64,000 bases of DNA from Candidatus Acidiferrales bacterium (GCA_035515795.1 DATJAY010000005.1:154381-218380), one strand, 5' to 3'. Counted from the stretch's first letter, positions 26,617 to 35,736 are shown. Numbers and translations: made by a program. Notes: generated by a model from the sequence alone, not told the origin.

Positions 26617-27947
26617 TTTGCCAGAAGCATTTTCTTCGTTGCAATGAACTTTCCTGCTGTCGTTGGCGCGACCTCGCTTGCTGTGAGTTTGTAGAAATAA
26701 ACGCCGCTCGATAATTTGCTCCCATCGAAAACCACTTCATATTCGCCGGGATTTTGATGTGCACTGACTAATGTAGCAACTTCTCTTCCGAGAACATCGA
26801 AAACCTTTAAACTCACCTCGCTGACTGAGGATATCTGATAGCTGATTGCCGTTGATGGATTGAACGGGTTCGGATAATTTTGCGCCAATGAAAAAGCCTG
26901 AGGATTGGCATTCTTGTGTTCAAGAACGCCTATCAACTGCATGCTCGGGTCCGGAACCTCTTCCACTGAAGGGACAGCGAATTCTCCTCCGTTGTAATCA
27001 GGAGAGATTCCACCAAATATAAATATATTCCCATCGTCCCCGGTATCCGCGATAAATCCTGCTCTTGGGATACGCAGTGACACTTTCGATTCGTTTTCAT
27101 ATGCCGATCCTAAAGCACCGAAGTTAAGGAGCTCTACGTCTCCGTAAAACCCTTCGTTGGTTGTCGCTGCGCCGTAGCCAGAAATCGCAAAAACAGAATC
27201 ACCTTTAACAACCACTTCAAAAAACGCTCGCGGATATTTCCAAGCAAAGCCTATCTGTAATGCCCCGGTTGCCAGGTCGTATCTTTCTACGTATCTGTAC
27301 GGAGCAAAAATCTCCGCGACTTCAACCAAACCTCCGAAAATGTAGATATACTTTCCAATCTTGACCGCGTGATGGAAGGCGCGTCCCCACACTACAGTGT
27401 CGGGTGCCACACTCCAGGCTCCGGTAGCCGGGGAATAAAATTCGACCGTCCGACGAAAGCCCTCAGAACCAGCTCCACCGAAAACGAAAATGCTGTCGCC
27501 ATACACTACAGATGCGGCACCTTCTCGGCGGTCATTCATGTGCTCCGAGTAATGCCATTGGTTTTTCGTTGGGTCGTACACCTCGACCGTGTTAAATATA
27601 CGCCCCCCTGCGCTGTCGGCTCCTCCCATCACATAGATTGAGTCGCCGAGCGCCACAGCGGTCGCGTAGGCCCTCGGAGTGTTTAACGGAGCAACGGTCG
27701 TGTCCCAGGTTGCAGTTTTGAAGTCGAACGCATCGACTGTCGATGTTGCATGGACAGACGTGAGTTGACCCCGCACAATTTGCGTTCCTCCTCCGATGAG
27801 ATAGAGTTTGCCTCCTATCCGTGCTGAACACATCCCGACTCTCGGACGCGGCATGTCGGGAATCGAAGAACCTTGCGAACACGCGACATTATAAACCATT
27901 CCGAAAAACCCGAATGTTAAAGCCGCTGTCAATTTCCACGATTTCAT
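26613..27947 (-). CDS. kelch-repeat protein with type IX sorting domain
   Basis: A 444-residue exported protein. After the signal peptide there are about six kelch motifs (for example GGKLYLIGGG, GDSIYVMGGADSAGG, GKYIYIFGG), which fold as a beta-propeller. The last 85 residues match the type IX sorting domain (SLAQNYPNPFNPSTAISYQI and SSGVYFYKLTA). ATG 27947 is preferred over the in-frame TTG 27956. It lies between the kinase gene and the DUF5683-like gene; a surface propeller made with a cytoplasmic kinase suggests a signalling or assembly output. Confidence 0.88.
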   Translation of the reverse strand: MKSWKLTAALTFGFFGMVYNVACSQGSSIPDMPRPRVGMCSARIGGKLYLIGGGTQIVRGQLTSVHATSTVDAFDFKTATWDTTVAPLNTPRAYATAVALGDSIYVMGGADSAGGRIFNTVEVYDPTKNQWHYSEHMNDRREGAASVVYGDSIFVFGGAGSEGFRRTVEFYSPATGAWSVAPDTVVWGRAFHHAVKIGKYIYIFGGLVEVAEIFAPYRYVERYDLATGALQIGFAWKYPRAFFEVVVKGDSVFAISGYGAATTNEGFYGDVELLNFGALGSAYENESKVSLRIPRAGFIADTGDDGNIFIFGGISPDYNGGEFAVPSVEEVPDPSMQLIGVLEHKNANPQAFSLAQNYPNPFNPSTAISYQISSVSEVSLKVFDVLGREVATLVSAHQNPGEYEVVFDGSKLSSGVYFYKLTASEVAPTTAGKFIATKKMLLAK

Positions 27948-27996
27948 TTGCACCAAACCTTCGTAACTCCAGTATTATATCTCAACAACCGTGCCA

Positions 27997-29556
27997 TTAG
28001 TTTTTCGAATTCATTTGAAAATTGAAGTTCAATCTCAAGGTATCGCCCGGATTAATTTTTAAATTCTGTATGATGTCTTGAAACGAGGGGTTATGAATTC
28101 TCAATTTACGGACGCCCGCGGACACAATAACAGGTTTGCTCAATGGGGTAGTATCCCTCTTTAGATCATCTACATAGATATCCCCCCACGGGGTAACTGT
28201 CACGAAAACATATCCTGCGTTTTTCAAAAAGTCCGCTTCTATCGTTGAAAGATTTTTTGGGCGTACATCAACTTCCTTCACGATCGGCACAAAGATCGGA
28301 TTATTGAACGTGAGAGTGTGTTTGCCGACAGGAAATTTTATTGATCCGGCAATCGGAGTCCTGCCGATGTACTCACTGTCTATATCAACCTCAGCCCATG
28401 GGTTACAGGTAATCGATATATATCCAGAGTCGGTCGATGTATGAGCAGTTTTCAATGTACTCGACGTCGGCACAGCATGGACCAGAGGATTTTCGTTCAA
28501 GGTGGTTTTCTTAGGAGACATCTTGGACTCGGCGGTACTTTCTCTCATGTTGGTGCCGGGATTTTCTTTTTCCACCACGGCACCGTAGGAAGTATCGATT
28601 GCCTTTGTTGCGGGAGTTTTCATGCCCCGCCCAGTTGAGTTGATGAAGAAGTATATCAGAATCGACGCAGGAATCAACACCAATCCAATCGCAGCAAGAA
28701 CCGGTTTGTTCTTGCCTTTCGCGACCAACCTCTTGATTTTCTTCATCCCTTTTCTCTCGCCCGTTAGAGAGTCCAGGAAATCGGCTGCCTCTTCTGCAGA
28801 TGAGAATCTCATCCTTTTGTCCGGAGCGAGAAGGCGCTTCAAAAACTCAGACATCATCGGTGAAAACTTCTCCGACAATTTTTCAATTGATTCCGGACGG
28901 AAGTTTTGTATTCTATTTATACACTCAGCATAAGAACTACCTCGAAGGATTTGCTCGCCCGTAAGAGTTTCGATCAACGTGACTCCAAGCGAGAACAAGT
29001 CGGTTCTGGCATCGACGGTCTCGCCCCGCGCTTGTTCCGGAGACATATATGCCGGCGTGCCTATCAGACTGCCTTCCATGGTGAGCGAAGGCGCATTGGA
29101 AACCGCGGCAAGTCCGAAGTCGGTCACTTTGATGATTCCGCTTTGCGAGACAAGAATATTTCCTGGTTTTATGTCTCTGTGCACCACTCCCTTTCCATGA
29201 GCGTAAGAAAGCGCATTCAGAACTGAAGCTGCGACTTTTGTCATCAGTTCTTCGGAATGTTCGCTGTCGAGAAGCATTTTCTCCAGCGATTTCCCTTCCA
29301 CATATTCCATGACGATAGCCGGCGCCCCGTCGATCTCAGTCAGGTCATACACCTGCACGATGTTCTCACATTGAAGTATCGCGCAGGCTTTTGCTTCCCG
29401 GGTGAATCTGGTTGCCAGATTTTTATCGCGCAGCAAATATTTGTGGAGGATCTTAAGCAGAACGATTCTATCGAGGATGCTCTGGTGCGCTTTATAAACG
29501 GATGTTGTATTGCTCTCGCTTATTTTTTCCAGGATCGCAAAACTACTTTGACTCAC
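27997..29556 (-). CDS. Ser/Thr protein kinase with TM segment and two PEGA domains
   Basis: An eukaryotic-like kinase of 519 residues. The catalytic loop VVHRDIKPGN (D128), DFG (D146), activation segment GTPAYMSPE and beta-3 Lys (about K35 in VLLKIL) are intact. The glycine-rich loop is not: ISESNTTSVYKA replaces the usual GxGxxG, with no glycines. A TM helix lies at about 285-305, so the kinase domain is cytoplasmic and the two C-terminal PEGA domains (about 378-442 and 447-513) are periplasmic. GTG 29556 overlaps the sigma54-activator stop by 14 nt, so the two are coupled. The kinase may be atypical or weakly active. Confidence 0.9.
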   Translation of the reverse strand: MSQSSFAILEKISESNTTSVYKAHQSILDRIVLLKILHKYLLRDKNLATRFTREAKACAILQCENIVQVYDLTEIDGAPAIVMEYVEGKSLEKMLLDSEHSEELMTKVAASVLNALSYAHGKGVVHRDIKPGNILVSQSGIIKVTDFGLAAVSNAPSLTMEGSLIGTPAYMSPEQARGETVDARTDLFSLGVTLIETLTGEQILRGSSYAECINRIQNFRPESIEKLSEKFSPMMSEFLKRLLAPDKRMRFSSAEEAADFLDSLTGERKGMKKIKRLVAKGKNKPVLAAIGLVLIPASILIYFFINSTGRGMKTPATKAIDTSYGAVVEKENPGTNMRESTAESKMSPKKTTLNENPLVHAVPTSSTLKTAHTSTDSGYISITCNPWAEVDIDSEYIGRTPIAGSIKFPVGKHTLTFNNPIFVPIVKEVDVRPKNLSTIEADFLKNAGYVFVTVTPWGDIYVDDLKRDTTPLSKPVIVSAGVRKLRIHNPSFQDIIQNLKINPGDTLRLNFNFQMNSKN

Positions 29557-31042
29557 CGCCCCATTCCTTTATCCTGTATTGAAGCCACCTGAGTGATACG
29601 CCTAATTTCTCTGCAGTACGAGTTCTGTTGCGGCCGGTTTCGGTAAGAGTTTTTTCGACGAGCCTTCGTTCAAATTCTTCCAGGGTTTGTCCGCTTTGGA
29701 GAAGTTCTTCTTCTGAGTACTGCTGTAGCTTCAGATCTTCGTCAGACAACTCGTCGCTCCTTGAAAGGACCACTGCTCGCTCGATTACGTTTTGAAGCTC
29801 ACGGACATTACCATTCCATGGATGCATGAGAAGGCGAGCCATTGCACTGCCGCCAATATTCCTCACATATCTTCCATGCGTTTCAGAGGCTTTTCTTAAA
29901 AAGAAATTTGCCAGCACGGGAATATCCTCGGCACGGTCTCTGAGAGGCGGGAGGTGAATTTCCACGATATTGAGCCTGAAATACAAATCCTCTCTGAATT
30001 TTTCTTTCTTGATTTCCTCGGTGAGACTCTTGTTAGTGGCCGAGATTATCCGTACGTCAACCTTGATATTTTCCACCCCGCCGAGTCTTCTTATCTCTTT
30101 TTCTTGAAGCACACGAAGCAGCTTTCCCTGCAATGACGGCGGGAGATCGGCCACTTCGTCGAGAAAAAGTGTTCCACCTTCCGCGTATTCGATCAAACCT
30201 TTCTTATCGGAAGTTGCTCCCGTGAAAGCACCTCTCTTGTATCCGAACAGCTCGCTCTCAAGAAGTTGTTCAGGGATCGCAGAACAATTTATTGCCATGA
30301 AAGGCTTTTCTCTCCGGGAACCCTGTTCATGTATTGCGCGGGCGATCAATTCCTTGCCTGTTCCGCTCTCGCCGGTAATCAGAACGGAGACATCGGTGTC
30401 AACAACGCGGTGGACAAGATCCAAGACTCCCTTCCAAATCTTGCTCTTTCCTATGATCCCAGGAAAAAGATCCGAGCTGGCAACCTGATTTTTAAGCCGG
30501 GTGTTTTCAGTTTTAAGATCATCATATTGTCTTGCATTCTCTACGGCAACGGCCGCCAAATTTCCGAATACCGCGAGGAACTTCAACGTTTCCTCGTTAA
30601 ATTTCCGTCGAGACTTCGTGCTGTCCAGATAAATCGCGCCGGTGGTCTTGTCTTGTATGACGGCACCTGTTTGACGGAGGCGGAGCGGTACGCAGATTAT
30701 AGAGAGTATTTGTTGTGCCACTATGCTGCGCGACGCCTCAAATCTTTCGTCGTTGAGAGCATCAAAAGTCATAATCGGCTCACCGCTTGCAAGAACCTTA
30801 TTGATAACGGAGGAAGATGCGGCAGACTCGTCGGCCTCCTTCCTGCTGCTGAAATTTTTGCTTGCAACAACGTTAAAACCGTTTTGCTCGTTCACCATGA
30901 CGATGTATCCCCGCTCGGCGTCAAGATGCGCCATGGCAGTCTCCAGCACCTTCTCGGTCAGTTCTTGCCGATCGAGAATCGAATTGATTTTCTGGGTTAT
31001 TTCGTATAATACGGTAAAATTATCCTTCACATGATCAGACAT
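29543..31042 (-). CDS. GAF-domain sigma54-dependent transcription activator
   Basis: A 499-residue enhancer-binding protein. The N-terminal GAF domain (about 20-170) senses a small ligand or partner. The AAA+ domain has Walker A GESGTGKE (224-231), the sigma54-contact loop GAFTGA (271-276) and Walker B TLFLDE (291-296). The C-terminus is a Fis-type helix-turn-helix (NRTRTAEKLGVSLRWLQYRI). There is no receiver domain, so control is through GAF or through the adjacent kinase, whose gene overlaps this one. No -24/-12 promoter was found nearby by eye, so the target is unknown. Confidence 0.94.
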   Translation of the reverse strand: MSDHVKDNFTVLYEITQKINSILDRQELTEKVLETAMAHLDAERGYIVMVNEQNGFNVVASKNFSSRKEADESAASSSVINKVLASGEPIMTFDALNDERFEASRSIVAQQILSIICVPLRLRQTGAVIQDKTTGAIYLDSTKSRRKFNEETLKFLAVFGNLAAVAVENARQYDDLKTENTRLKNQVASSDLFPGIIGKSKIWKGVLDLVHRVVDTDVSVLITGESGTGKELIARAIHEQGSRREKPFMAINCSAIPEQLLESELFGYKRGAFTGATSDKKGLIEYAEGGTLFLDEVADLPPSLQGKLLRVLQEKEIRRLGGVENIKVDVRIISATNKSLTEEIKKEKFREDLYFRLNIVEIHLPPLRDRAEDIPVLANFFLRKASETHGRYVRNIGGSAMARLLMHPWNGNVRELQNVIERAVVLSRSDELSDEDLKLQQYSEEELLQSGQTLEEFERRLVEKTLTETGRNRTRTAEKLGVSLRWLQYRIKEWGGESK

Positions 31043-31054
31043 ATGAGTTCCAGC

Positions 31055-32068
31055 TTATTGTGACGGCACGAAGAAAGCAGCTTCGTGCGAGCAAGCGCTA
31101 TTTCCAAACTGGTCCACTACCGCAACAGTCCAATAATAATTCCCGTGGGGTAATCCAGGTAAAGAACTCGGATAGGAGTAATTTATTGTATCTGGGTTAG
31201 TCCCTGGGTTAATCTCCGACTTTGACCAAATTGTTCCGCCCGCCAGGCTTACCACCTGCAACTGGTAAGTATATTCGAACGAAACTATTACCCGACCCCA
31301 ACTGAACACCGGATAATTAGTTGTTGTATCTTGAAACGGTGACGTTGGTAAAGGCTCAGATTCTATGATTCTCGTGACATAAAATCCGGGGCTCAGCCCG
31401 ATACCGTTTTCCCGGTCGATCGCGACAACTTCAAATTGTTTTCCGATAAGCCATTGGAGATCATTGTTCGGGAGCGAATCCGCATTGATAGTAACCTGAT
31501 AGACATTTAGAGCAGCGTTGTAATTCATGCCGAAGGTGAGAGAATCAATCTTCACATAAACTGTGTCCACGTCCAGGGGGCCGTCAGGATCCGTAACGCT
31601 GGCAGAAACCGATGCGGTATAAACAGGTCCCGGATACCAATGATCAGTCTTGTTTGTTATGACCACCGCATTGTTTGCCTGCGGAAGTGCATCCAGATGA
31701 ACCAGCGTGTCGAGAGTTCCACCGACGAGCATGGCTATTCTTAACGTATCGTTTAGGTATGAAGATTTTGTTATCACTACAGAGATACTTCCAGATGGCG
31801 CATTTGGAAAACTGAAGCTTCCATCTGCCGCGGTTACCTGCGCCAAGTTCGTGCCTTCGATTGTTACCAATGCTCCGGAGATTCCTACGCTGAGTGAATT
31901 CAAAATCAGCACTTTCCCTGAAAGGTTTCCATCGGTCGTGTGGTTGGGCGAACCCGGGTCTAAAGGATTATCGCGGGGTGCGTCCGGAGCGCAGCCGTTG
32001 AGAATCGCGGCAGAAAGCCATAACGTCACCAGGATGGTTTTGAAGTTCCTCATGCTCCTTCTACTCAT
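31055..32068 (-). CDS. lipoprotein with carboxypeptidase-regulatory-like domain
   Basis: A 337-residue lipoprotein with lipobox LNGC near residue 27 of the ATG 32068 frame (ATG 32053 is the alternative, but AAGGAG is only 1 nt from it). Residues about 45-125 form a carboxypeptidase-regulatory-like fold (LSGKVLILNSLSVGISGALV). The remainder is beta-rich with an FN3-like end (HGNYYWTVAVVDQFGN). The gene is 12 nt upstream of the sigma54 activator and likely starts this operon. No enzyme motif is seen; the role is probably on the envelope surface. Confidence 0.75.
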   Translation of the reverse strand: MSRRSMRNFKTILVTLWLSAAILNGCAPDAPRDNPLDPGSPNHTTDGNLSGKVLILNSLSVGISGALVTIEGTNLAQVTAADGSFSFPNAPSGSISVVITKSSYLNDTLRIAMLVGGTLDTLVHLDALPQANNAVVITNKTDHWYPGPVYTASVSASVTDPDGPLDVDTVYVKIDSLTFGMNYNAALNVYQVTINADSLPNNDLQWLIGKQFEVVAIDRENGIGLSPGFYVTRIIESEPLPTSPFQDTTTNYPVFSWGRVIVSFEYTYQLQVVSLAGGTIWSKSEINPGTNPDTINYSYPSSLPGLPHGNYYWTVAVVDQFGNSACSHEAAFFVPSQ

Positions 32069-32240
32069 GTCCAGTTTATCAACGAAAGGGTGGAAAATCA
32101 AGTAGCATCAGGCTTATGCATAAGAGGGTTGGCGATATTGGAGTGTTGACGGAGAAATGCCGGGCAGAAACTACATGGGCCCGCTCTCGCGGTCTATTCG
32201 AGCTAAAGAAGAAATGCAACGAGAAACGGGAAAAAAATAT

Positions 32241-32504
32241 TTATCCGTTTCGAATGACTTTGATAATCGAACCTGCTACCGAGTTGAGTACTTCGTCGGA
32301 GTTGTAGAAGCCTCCTTCGATCCTGCTGCGTATCTCAGAGAGTTTATTTTGAATCTGCACGTCATGAAGTCTCTTAGCTTCAGGTGAGAGCTCCACCTTG
32401 TCGCTTGTATTTTGTACGGATTGCTTTTCTGAAAGATCCACTTTCTTCTTGACTTCCTTCGTGTTTTCAAAACTTGTTACAGAATCAATTGGGTTAATAG
32501 CCAT
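32241..32504 (-). CDS. flgM: anti-sigma-28 factor FlgM
   Basis: An 87-residue protein whose C-terminal half matches FlgM: KVELSPEAKRLHDVQIQNKL then YNSDEVLNSVAGSIIKVI, the region that wraps sigma-28. FlgM holds FliA inactive until it is exported through the finished hook. The start is set by AAGGAGGGC before ATG 32504. It follows the fliT-like gene by only 10 nt, and a sigma-28-like site lies inside that gene, giving FliA-dependent feedback on its own inhibitor, as known in enterics. Confidence 0.88.
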   Translation of the reverse strand: MAINPIDSVTSFENTKEVKKKVDLSEKQSVQNTSDKVELSPEAKRLHDVQIQNKLSEIRSRIEGGFYNSDEVLNSVAGSIIKVIRNG

Positions 32505-32514
32505 AGCGCCCTCC

Positions 32515-32940
32515 TTAAGTCTTATCCCGCTCATTAACTATTGAAACAGGATATGTGGCCACCGCCTTGCGAGGCCCCGCCAAATAAATATTTTCTGGCG
32601 GGAGATGCCGCAGGGCGGCATAAGTAGCGATGTCCTTCGCTTTTCTCATATTGGCGAGTTCCTTTAGCAGCGTGGTGGTTTTTGCTCTTATCACGTTCGT
32701 TGCCTCGGAAACGTCCTGTTGTATATTTTTCATCAACAAATTCATCTCATCTAATATATCGGAACTTGTTGTTGAGACTTTAACCTCGACGAGAGCCTTC
32801 AAATCTTCGACCAGTTCACGACGTTCACCCATTAGCCTCATAGATTCGCTCAAATCGCCGTCTTTTACCGACTTTCTTAACGTGGAGGCATTCTCCGCTA
32901 AACTACGAGTTATTCTCAACGCTTTCGCTTCTGTATTCAT
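32515..32940 (-). CDS. FliT/FlgN-like flagellar export chaperone
   Basis: A 141-residue, almost all-helical protein with heptad patterns (LAENASTLRKSVKDGDLSES, DILDEMNLLMKNIQQDV). Size and position after fliD and fliS match fliT in other bacteria; next to flgM the FlgN chaperone is the alternative. I cannot separate the two by eye. Such proteins escort filament-cap or hook-filament junction subunits to the export gate. The C-terminal 35 residues (ENIYLAGPRKAVATYPVS) are non-helical and unusual for FliT. Confidence 0.65.
   Translation of the reverse strand: MNTEAKALRITRSLAENASTLRKSVKDGDLSESMRLMGERRELVEDLKALVEVKVSTTSSDILDEMNLLMKNIQQDVSEATNVIRAKTTTLLKELANMRKAKDIATYAALRHLPPENIYLAGPRKAVATYPVSIVNERDKT
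32756..32782 (-). promoter_or_regulatory. internal sigma-28-like promoter for flgM
   Basis: On the minus strand: TAAAGTCT, 11 nt, TCCGATAT. It matches the consensus at 13 of 16 positions, lies within the fliT-like gene and points at flgM, about 245 nt downstream. Confidence 0.5.
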
Positions 32941-32981
32941 ATCGATTCTTAAATCAACATTTTAAGTTCACACTGCAAGAT

Positions 32982-34460
32982 CTACAACAAACCACTTGTT
33001 GACATGTTACTCCAGATGCTGCTGAGAGAGCTTTGGGTTTGGTTCAGCTGAATCAAGAGTGACTCATACGCGGTGAATTGACTGCGCATGGCATCAGCCT
33101 GAATGTTAATGCTTGATTGCATCGAGTTTATCATGTCATTCATCGAATTGATCTGGTCCTGCGATCCGTTTATCTTTTGGTCCATCACTCCACCCGGCTG
33201 TGAAAATGATTTCACCAGGTTGTCGAGCTGCACGGCAACTCCGTCAGTAGAATTGAATAAATCGCTCACGGCCGAAGGGTTCGAGGTCAAAGCGCTCGTA
33301 AATGTGGACTGGTCGCCGAGGGAAAGGGTTCCGTCATTATTGAGAGTTATGCCAATTGCGTTCAACGAATTAGGGTTACCGCTTTTCACGGAATTTACCG
33401 GGCTCATTAGAATATTCTGCAATGCCATCTGCAGGTTCATGAATGTAACGTCGCCCGCAAGCGGGGCACGGGTGACCGCAGCATTGGAACTGCCAGAAGA
33501 ACTGCTTGTGGTGTCCCTCATGTTTTGTGTTAATGACGAAATCAGTGTGTTATAAGAATTGATAAAATTCTGAACGGTAGATTGGATTGCGTTCGTGTCC
33601 GGTGCGATCGTCAGCGTTACCGGATCGTCTGTAGGCTGCTGTGTGCCCCCAAGGCTTAAGGTTACGCCGTTGAGAACATCAGTGATCGTGTTCGAACCCC
33701 GTGTGATCTCGATGCCGTCTAATGTAAAGTTAGCATCCAACAAATCGATGGAGCTGTTGATGTATCCTCCGCTTGTTCCCGTAGACGCGGTGCGTCCGCT
33801 GATGATGCTGTTTGTCCAGCCGACATCCTGGAGCAGATTTCCGGAAATGTCGGCGACGTTGATCGCATTTGCTGAGCCGCTTTTGCTGCTCGTGAACACG
33901 AGCCTCGCGGTGGAACTCGTATCGTTGACGACTGAAGCTGTGACTCCTATGCTGGCTGCATTCACTGCGGCGGCGATATTTGCCATCACGGTTGAGTTGG
34001 AATCGCCTGAATTTACACCGACATTAATCTTATTATTTGATCCATTTATGGAAAATGTGAGAGTCCCGGTGCCGGCAGCGGCGGAAATATCCGTCCCAGA
34101 TTGCGACAATTGATTCGATACCAGCGTGTCATATTTCGCTAATTGTGTTACTAATAAACTATGAGTTCCCGATGCGGCAGTCGCTTGTGCAGTAGCGGTA
34201 ACAATAGAGGGATCCGAGGACGAGACCGTTTTCGCTGCGAGTGGAGACAGAGACCCGACGGTCTTCAAACTTGTTGTTTGCGATTGAAAACTTGACAGAT
34301 TCGACTGTATGCTCTTGTAAGTGGAAATGAGTGAATTGATACTTGACTGCTGCGACTGAAGCTGGTAGACTGGCTGGCTGATTGAAGTAATATATTCTGA
34401 GACGAGCTGGTCGATTGAAGAGCTCGATGATGAGTTTGTGTTCAATGTTACGGAAGACAT
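32982..34460 (-). CDS. fliD: flagellar hook-associated protein 2 (filament cap) FliD
   Basis: A 492-residue cap protein that folds flagellin at the filament tip. The N-terminal domain reads SIDQLVSEYITSISQPVYQL and is Ser/Gln rich; the central part has the FliD pattern (LSPLAAKTVSSSDPSIVTA and TSGGYINSSIDLLDANFTLDG). The C-terminal coiled coil (MDQKINGSQDQINSMNDMIN) closes the D0 region. Length is typical. It is 13 nt after fliS on the same strand. Ser and Thr content is high, as in many bacteria with glycosylated or low-complexity caps. Confidence 0.92.
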   Translation of the reverse strand: MSSVTLNTNSSSSSSIDQLVSEYITSISQPVYQLQSQQSSINSLISTYKSIQSNLSSFQSQTTSLKTVGSLSPLAAKTVSSSDPSIVTATAQATAASGTHSLLVTQLAKYDTLVSNQLSQSGTDISAAAGTGTLTFSINGSNNKINVGVNSGDSNSTVMANIAAAVNAASIGVTASVVNDTSSTARLVFTSSKSGSANAINVADISGNLLQDVGWTNSIISGRTASTGTSGGYINSSIDLLDANFTLDGIEITRGSNTITDVLNGVTLSLGGTQQPTDDPVTLTIAPDTNAIQSTVQNFINSYNTLISSLTQNMRDTTSSSSGSSNAAVTRAPLAGDVTFMNLQMALQNILMSPVNSVKSGNPNSLNAIGITLNNDGTLSLGDQSTFTSALTSNPSAVSDLFNSTDGVAVQLDNLVKSFSQPGGVMDQKINGSQDQINSMNDMINSMQSSINIQADAMRSQFTAYESLLIQLNQTQSSLSSIWSNMSTSGLL

Positions 34461-34473
34461 TTTCTATCTCGAA

Positions 34474-34797
34474 TTATGATAACTTGAAAGCTTCTGACCA
34501 TGCGGAGCGAAGCTCGCGGATTACATTCTCGACTTCCTCAAAATTACCTTTTCTCGCCTCGCTCTGGCAGTATCTATACAAACGAAAAAAACCGAGAGAA
34601 GTCTCTTTATATTCGAAATCTAGCGCCGCAATGAGCTGCGTCAGACCCGCATTCACTTTAGACAGATCGCGTCTTTTGCTGTTCACAATAACATAATCGT
34701 ACAATTTGAGAATCAGTTGAACGGGCGTGAGGCCCATTATTTCATTCTTCTTGTATCCTTCAAACGCACGCTTTGGTTTATATGCTACGGCTTCCAT
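34474..34797 (-). CDS. fliS: flagellin chaperone FliS
   Basis: A 107-residue export chaperone that holds the flagellin C-terminus unfolded. It has the four-helix pattern with GYKKNEIMGLTPVQLILKLY, ALDFEYKETSLGFFRLYRY and a C-terminal LRSAWSEAF helix. AAGGTG precedes ATG 34797 by 6 nt. It lies between fliC and fliD, the usual order for this set. A hairpin separates it from fliC. Confidence 0.9.
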   Translation of the reverse strand: MEAVAYKPKRAFEGYKKNEIMGLTPVQLILKLYDYVIVNSKRRDLSKVNAGLTQLIAALDFEYKETSLGFFRLYRYCQSEARKGNFEEVENVIRELRSAWSEAFKLS

Positions 34798-34820
34798 GGC
34801 TGCACCTTAATTATAAGGAG

Positions 34821-34851
34821 GCAGTATCCCGCCTGTTTGACGGGATACTGC
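34821..34851 (-). terminator. hairpin between fliC and fliS
   Basis: GCAGTATCCCG (34821-34831) and CGGGATACTGC (34841-34851) form a perfect 11-bp stem with a 9-nt loop, 9 nt after the flagellin stop. No U-tract follows on the minus strand, so it may be a 3' stability element or partial terminator that lets fliC exceed fliS and fliD. Confidence 0.6.
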
Positions 34852-34860
34852 TCTCAATTG

Positions 34861-35688
34861 TTATTGGAACAGTTTCAAAATTCCAGCAGGTATGGAATTC
34901 GCCTGCGCCAACTGCACGGTAGCAGTTTGCTCTAGGATCTGGAGCTTAGTTGCGTTGACCTGCACCTTCGCAATGTCAGCATCCATTATTCCGCTCGCAG
35001 CAGCATCGACGTTTGTGATCGATGTGTTGAGCACTTGCGTCTTGAAGCTCAACCGGGACTCAAGAGAACCGACATACTGCAACACCGATGAAACAGTGTT
35101 GATAGCGCTGTCCACGCTCGAAAGCGCAGAAGCGATGTTCGCAGTGCTTATGGCGTTCATGCTCAACGCGGAAGAGTCAACCGCGGTCGATATACTGACG
35201 GACAGGGTATCTCCACTGTCAGCGCCGACCTGGAACGACTCGCCGGTGAATGTCGTATCGATCAGGGCTTTCCCGTTGAATTTCGTCTGGGAAATTGTCT
35301 GACCGATTTCATTCATGTAGTCATTGACCTGGGTGACGAGGGCCTGAAGTTCGTCGGAACCTAATCCTGCGTTGCCGGCTTCCATAACCAACGTTTTCAC
35401 GTTGACTAAAATATTGTTGATTGCTTGCAAGCCGCCTTCAGCTGTTGAAAGGACGCTTTGAGCATCGCCTACGTTCGTCAGAGCCTGGCTTAATCCTGCG
35501 GAACGGGCCGACAATTTCATGCCGATTGTATACCCGGCAGGATCGTCTCCAGCGCTGTTGACACGCTTTCCAGTCGCGAGTTCAAGCTGTGCTGTTTGAA
35601 GCTGTTGATTGATTGAGTTTAACGCGTTATACGCGTTCATAGCGCCAACGTTGGTCGCTATACGGAATCCATCCTCATAGGATGCCAT
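34861..35688 (-). CDS. fliC: flagellin
   Basis: The filament subunit, 275 residues. The N-terminal D0/D1 helix (ATNVGAMNAYNALNSINQQL, then GKRVNSAGDDPAGYTIG) and the C-terminal helix (AKVQVNATKLQILEQTATVQ to LAQANSIPAGILKLFQ) are intact; between them there is almost no D2/D3 domain, so this is a short flagellin. ATG 35688 has GGAGG 8 nt upstream, better than the longer frame. Upstream is a sigma-28 promoter and a leader of about 160 nt with a hairpin. A TPR glycosyltransferase gene lies upstream of it. Confidence 0.97.
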   Translation of the reverse strand: MASYEDGFRIATNVGAMNAYNALNSINQQLQTAQLELATGKRVNSAGDDPAGYTIGMKLSARSAGLSQALTNVGDAQSVLSTAEGGLQAINNILVNVKTLVMEAGNAGLGSDELQALVTQVNDYMNEIGQTISQTKFNGKALIDTTFTGESFQVGADSGDTLSVSISTAVDSSALSMNAISTANIASALSSVDSAINTVSSVLQYVGSLESRLSFKTQVLNTSITNVDAAASGIMDADIAKVQVNATKLQILEQTATVQLAQANSIPAGILKLFQ

Positions 35689-35710
35689 GGTAAGTACCTC
35701 CATGTTATTT

Positions 35711-35736
35711 TCTTGCGCGGCGTCCTTGCCGCAAGA
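35711..35736 (-). promoter_or_regulatory. hairpin in the flagellin leader
   Basis: TCTTGCG-(2-nt bulge)-GC (35711-35721) pairs with GCCGCAAGA (35728-35736) around a 6-nt loop. It sits just before the ribosome site of fliC, where it could stabilise the mRNA or respond to a regulator. Confidence 0.45.
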
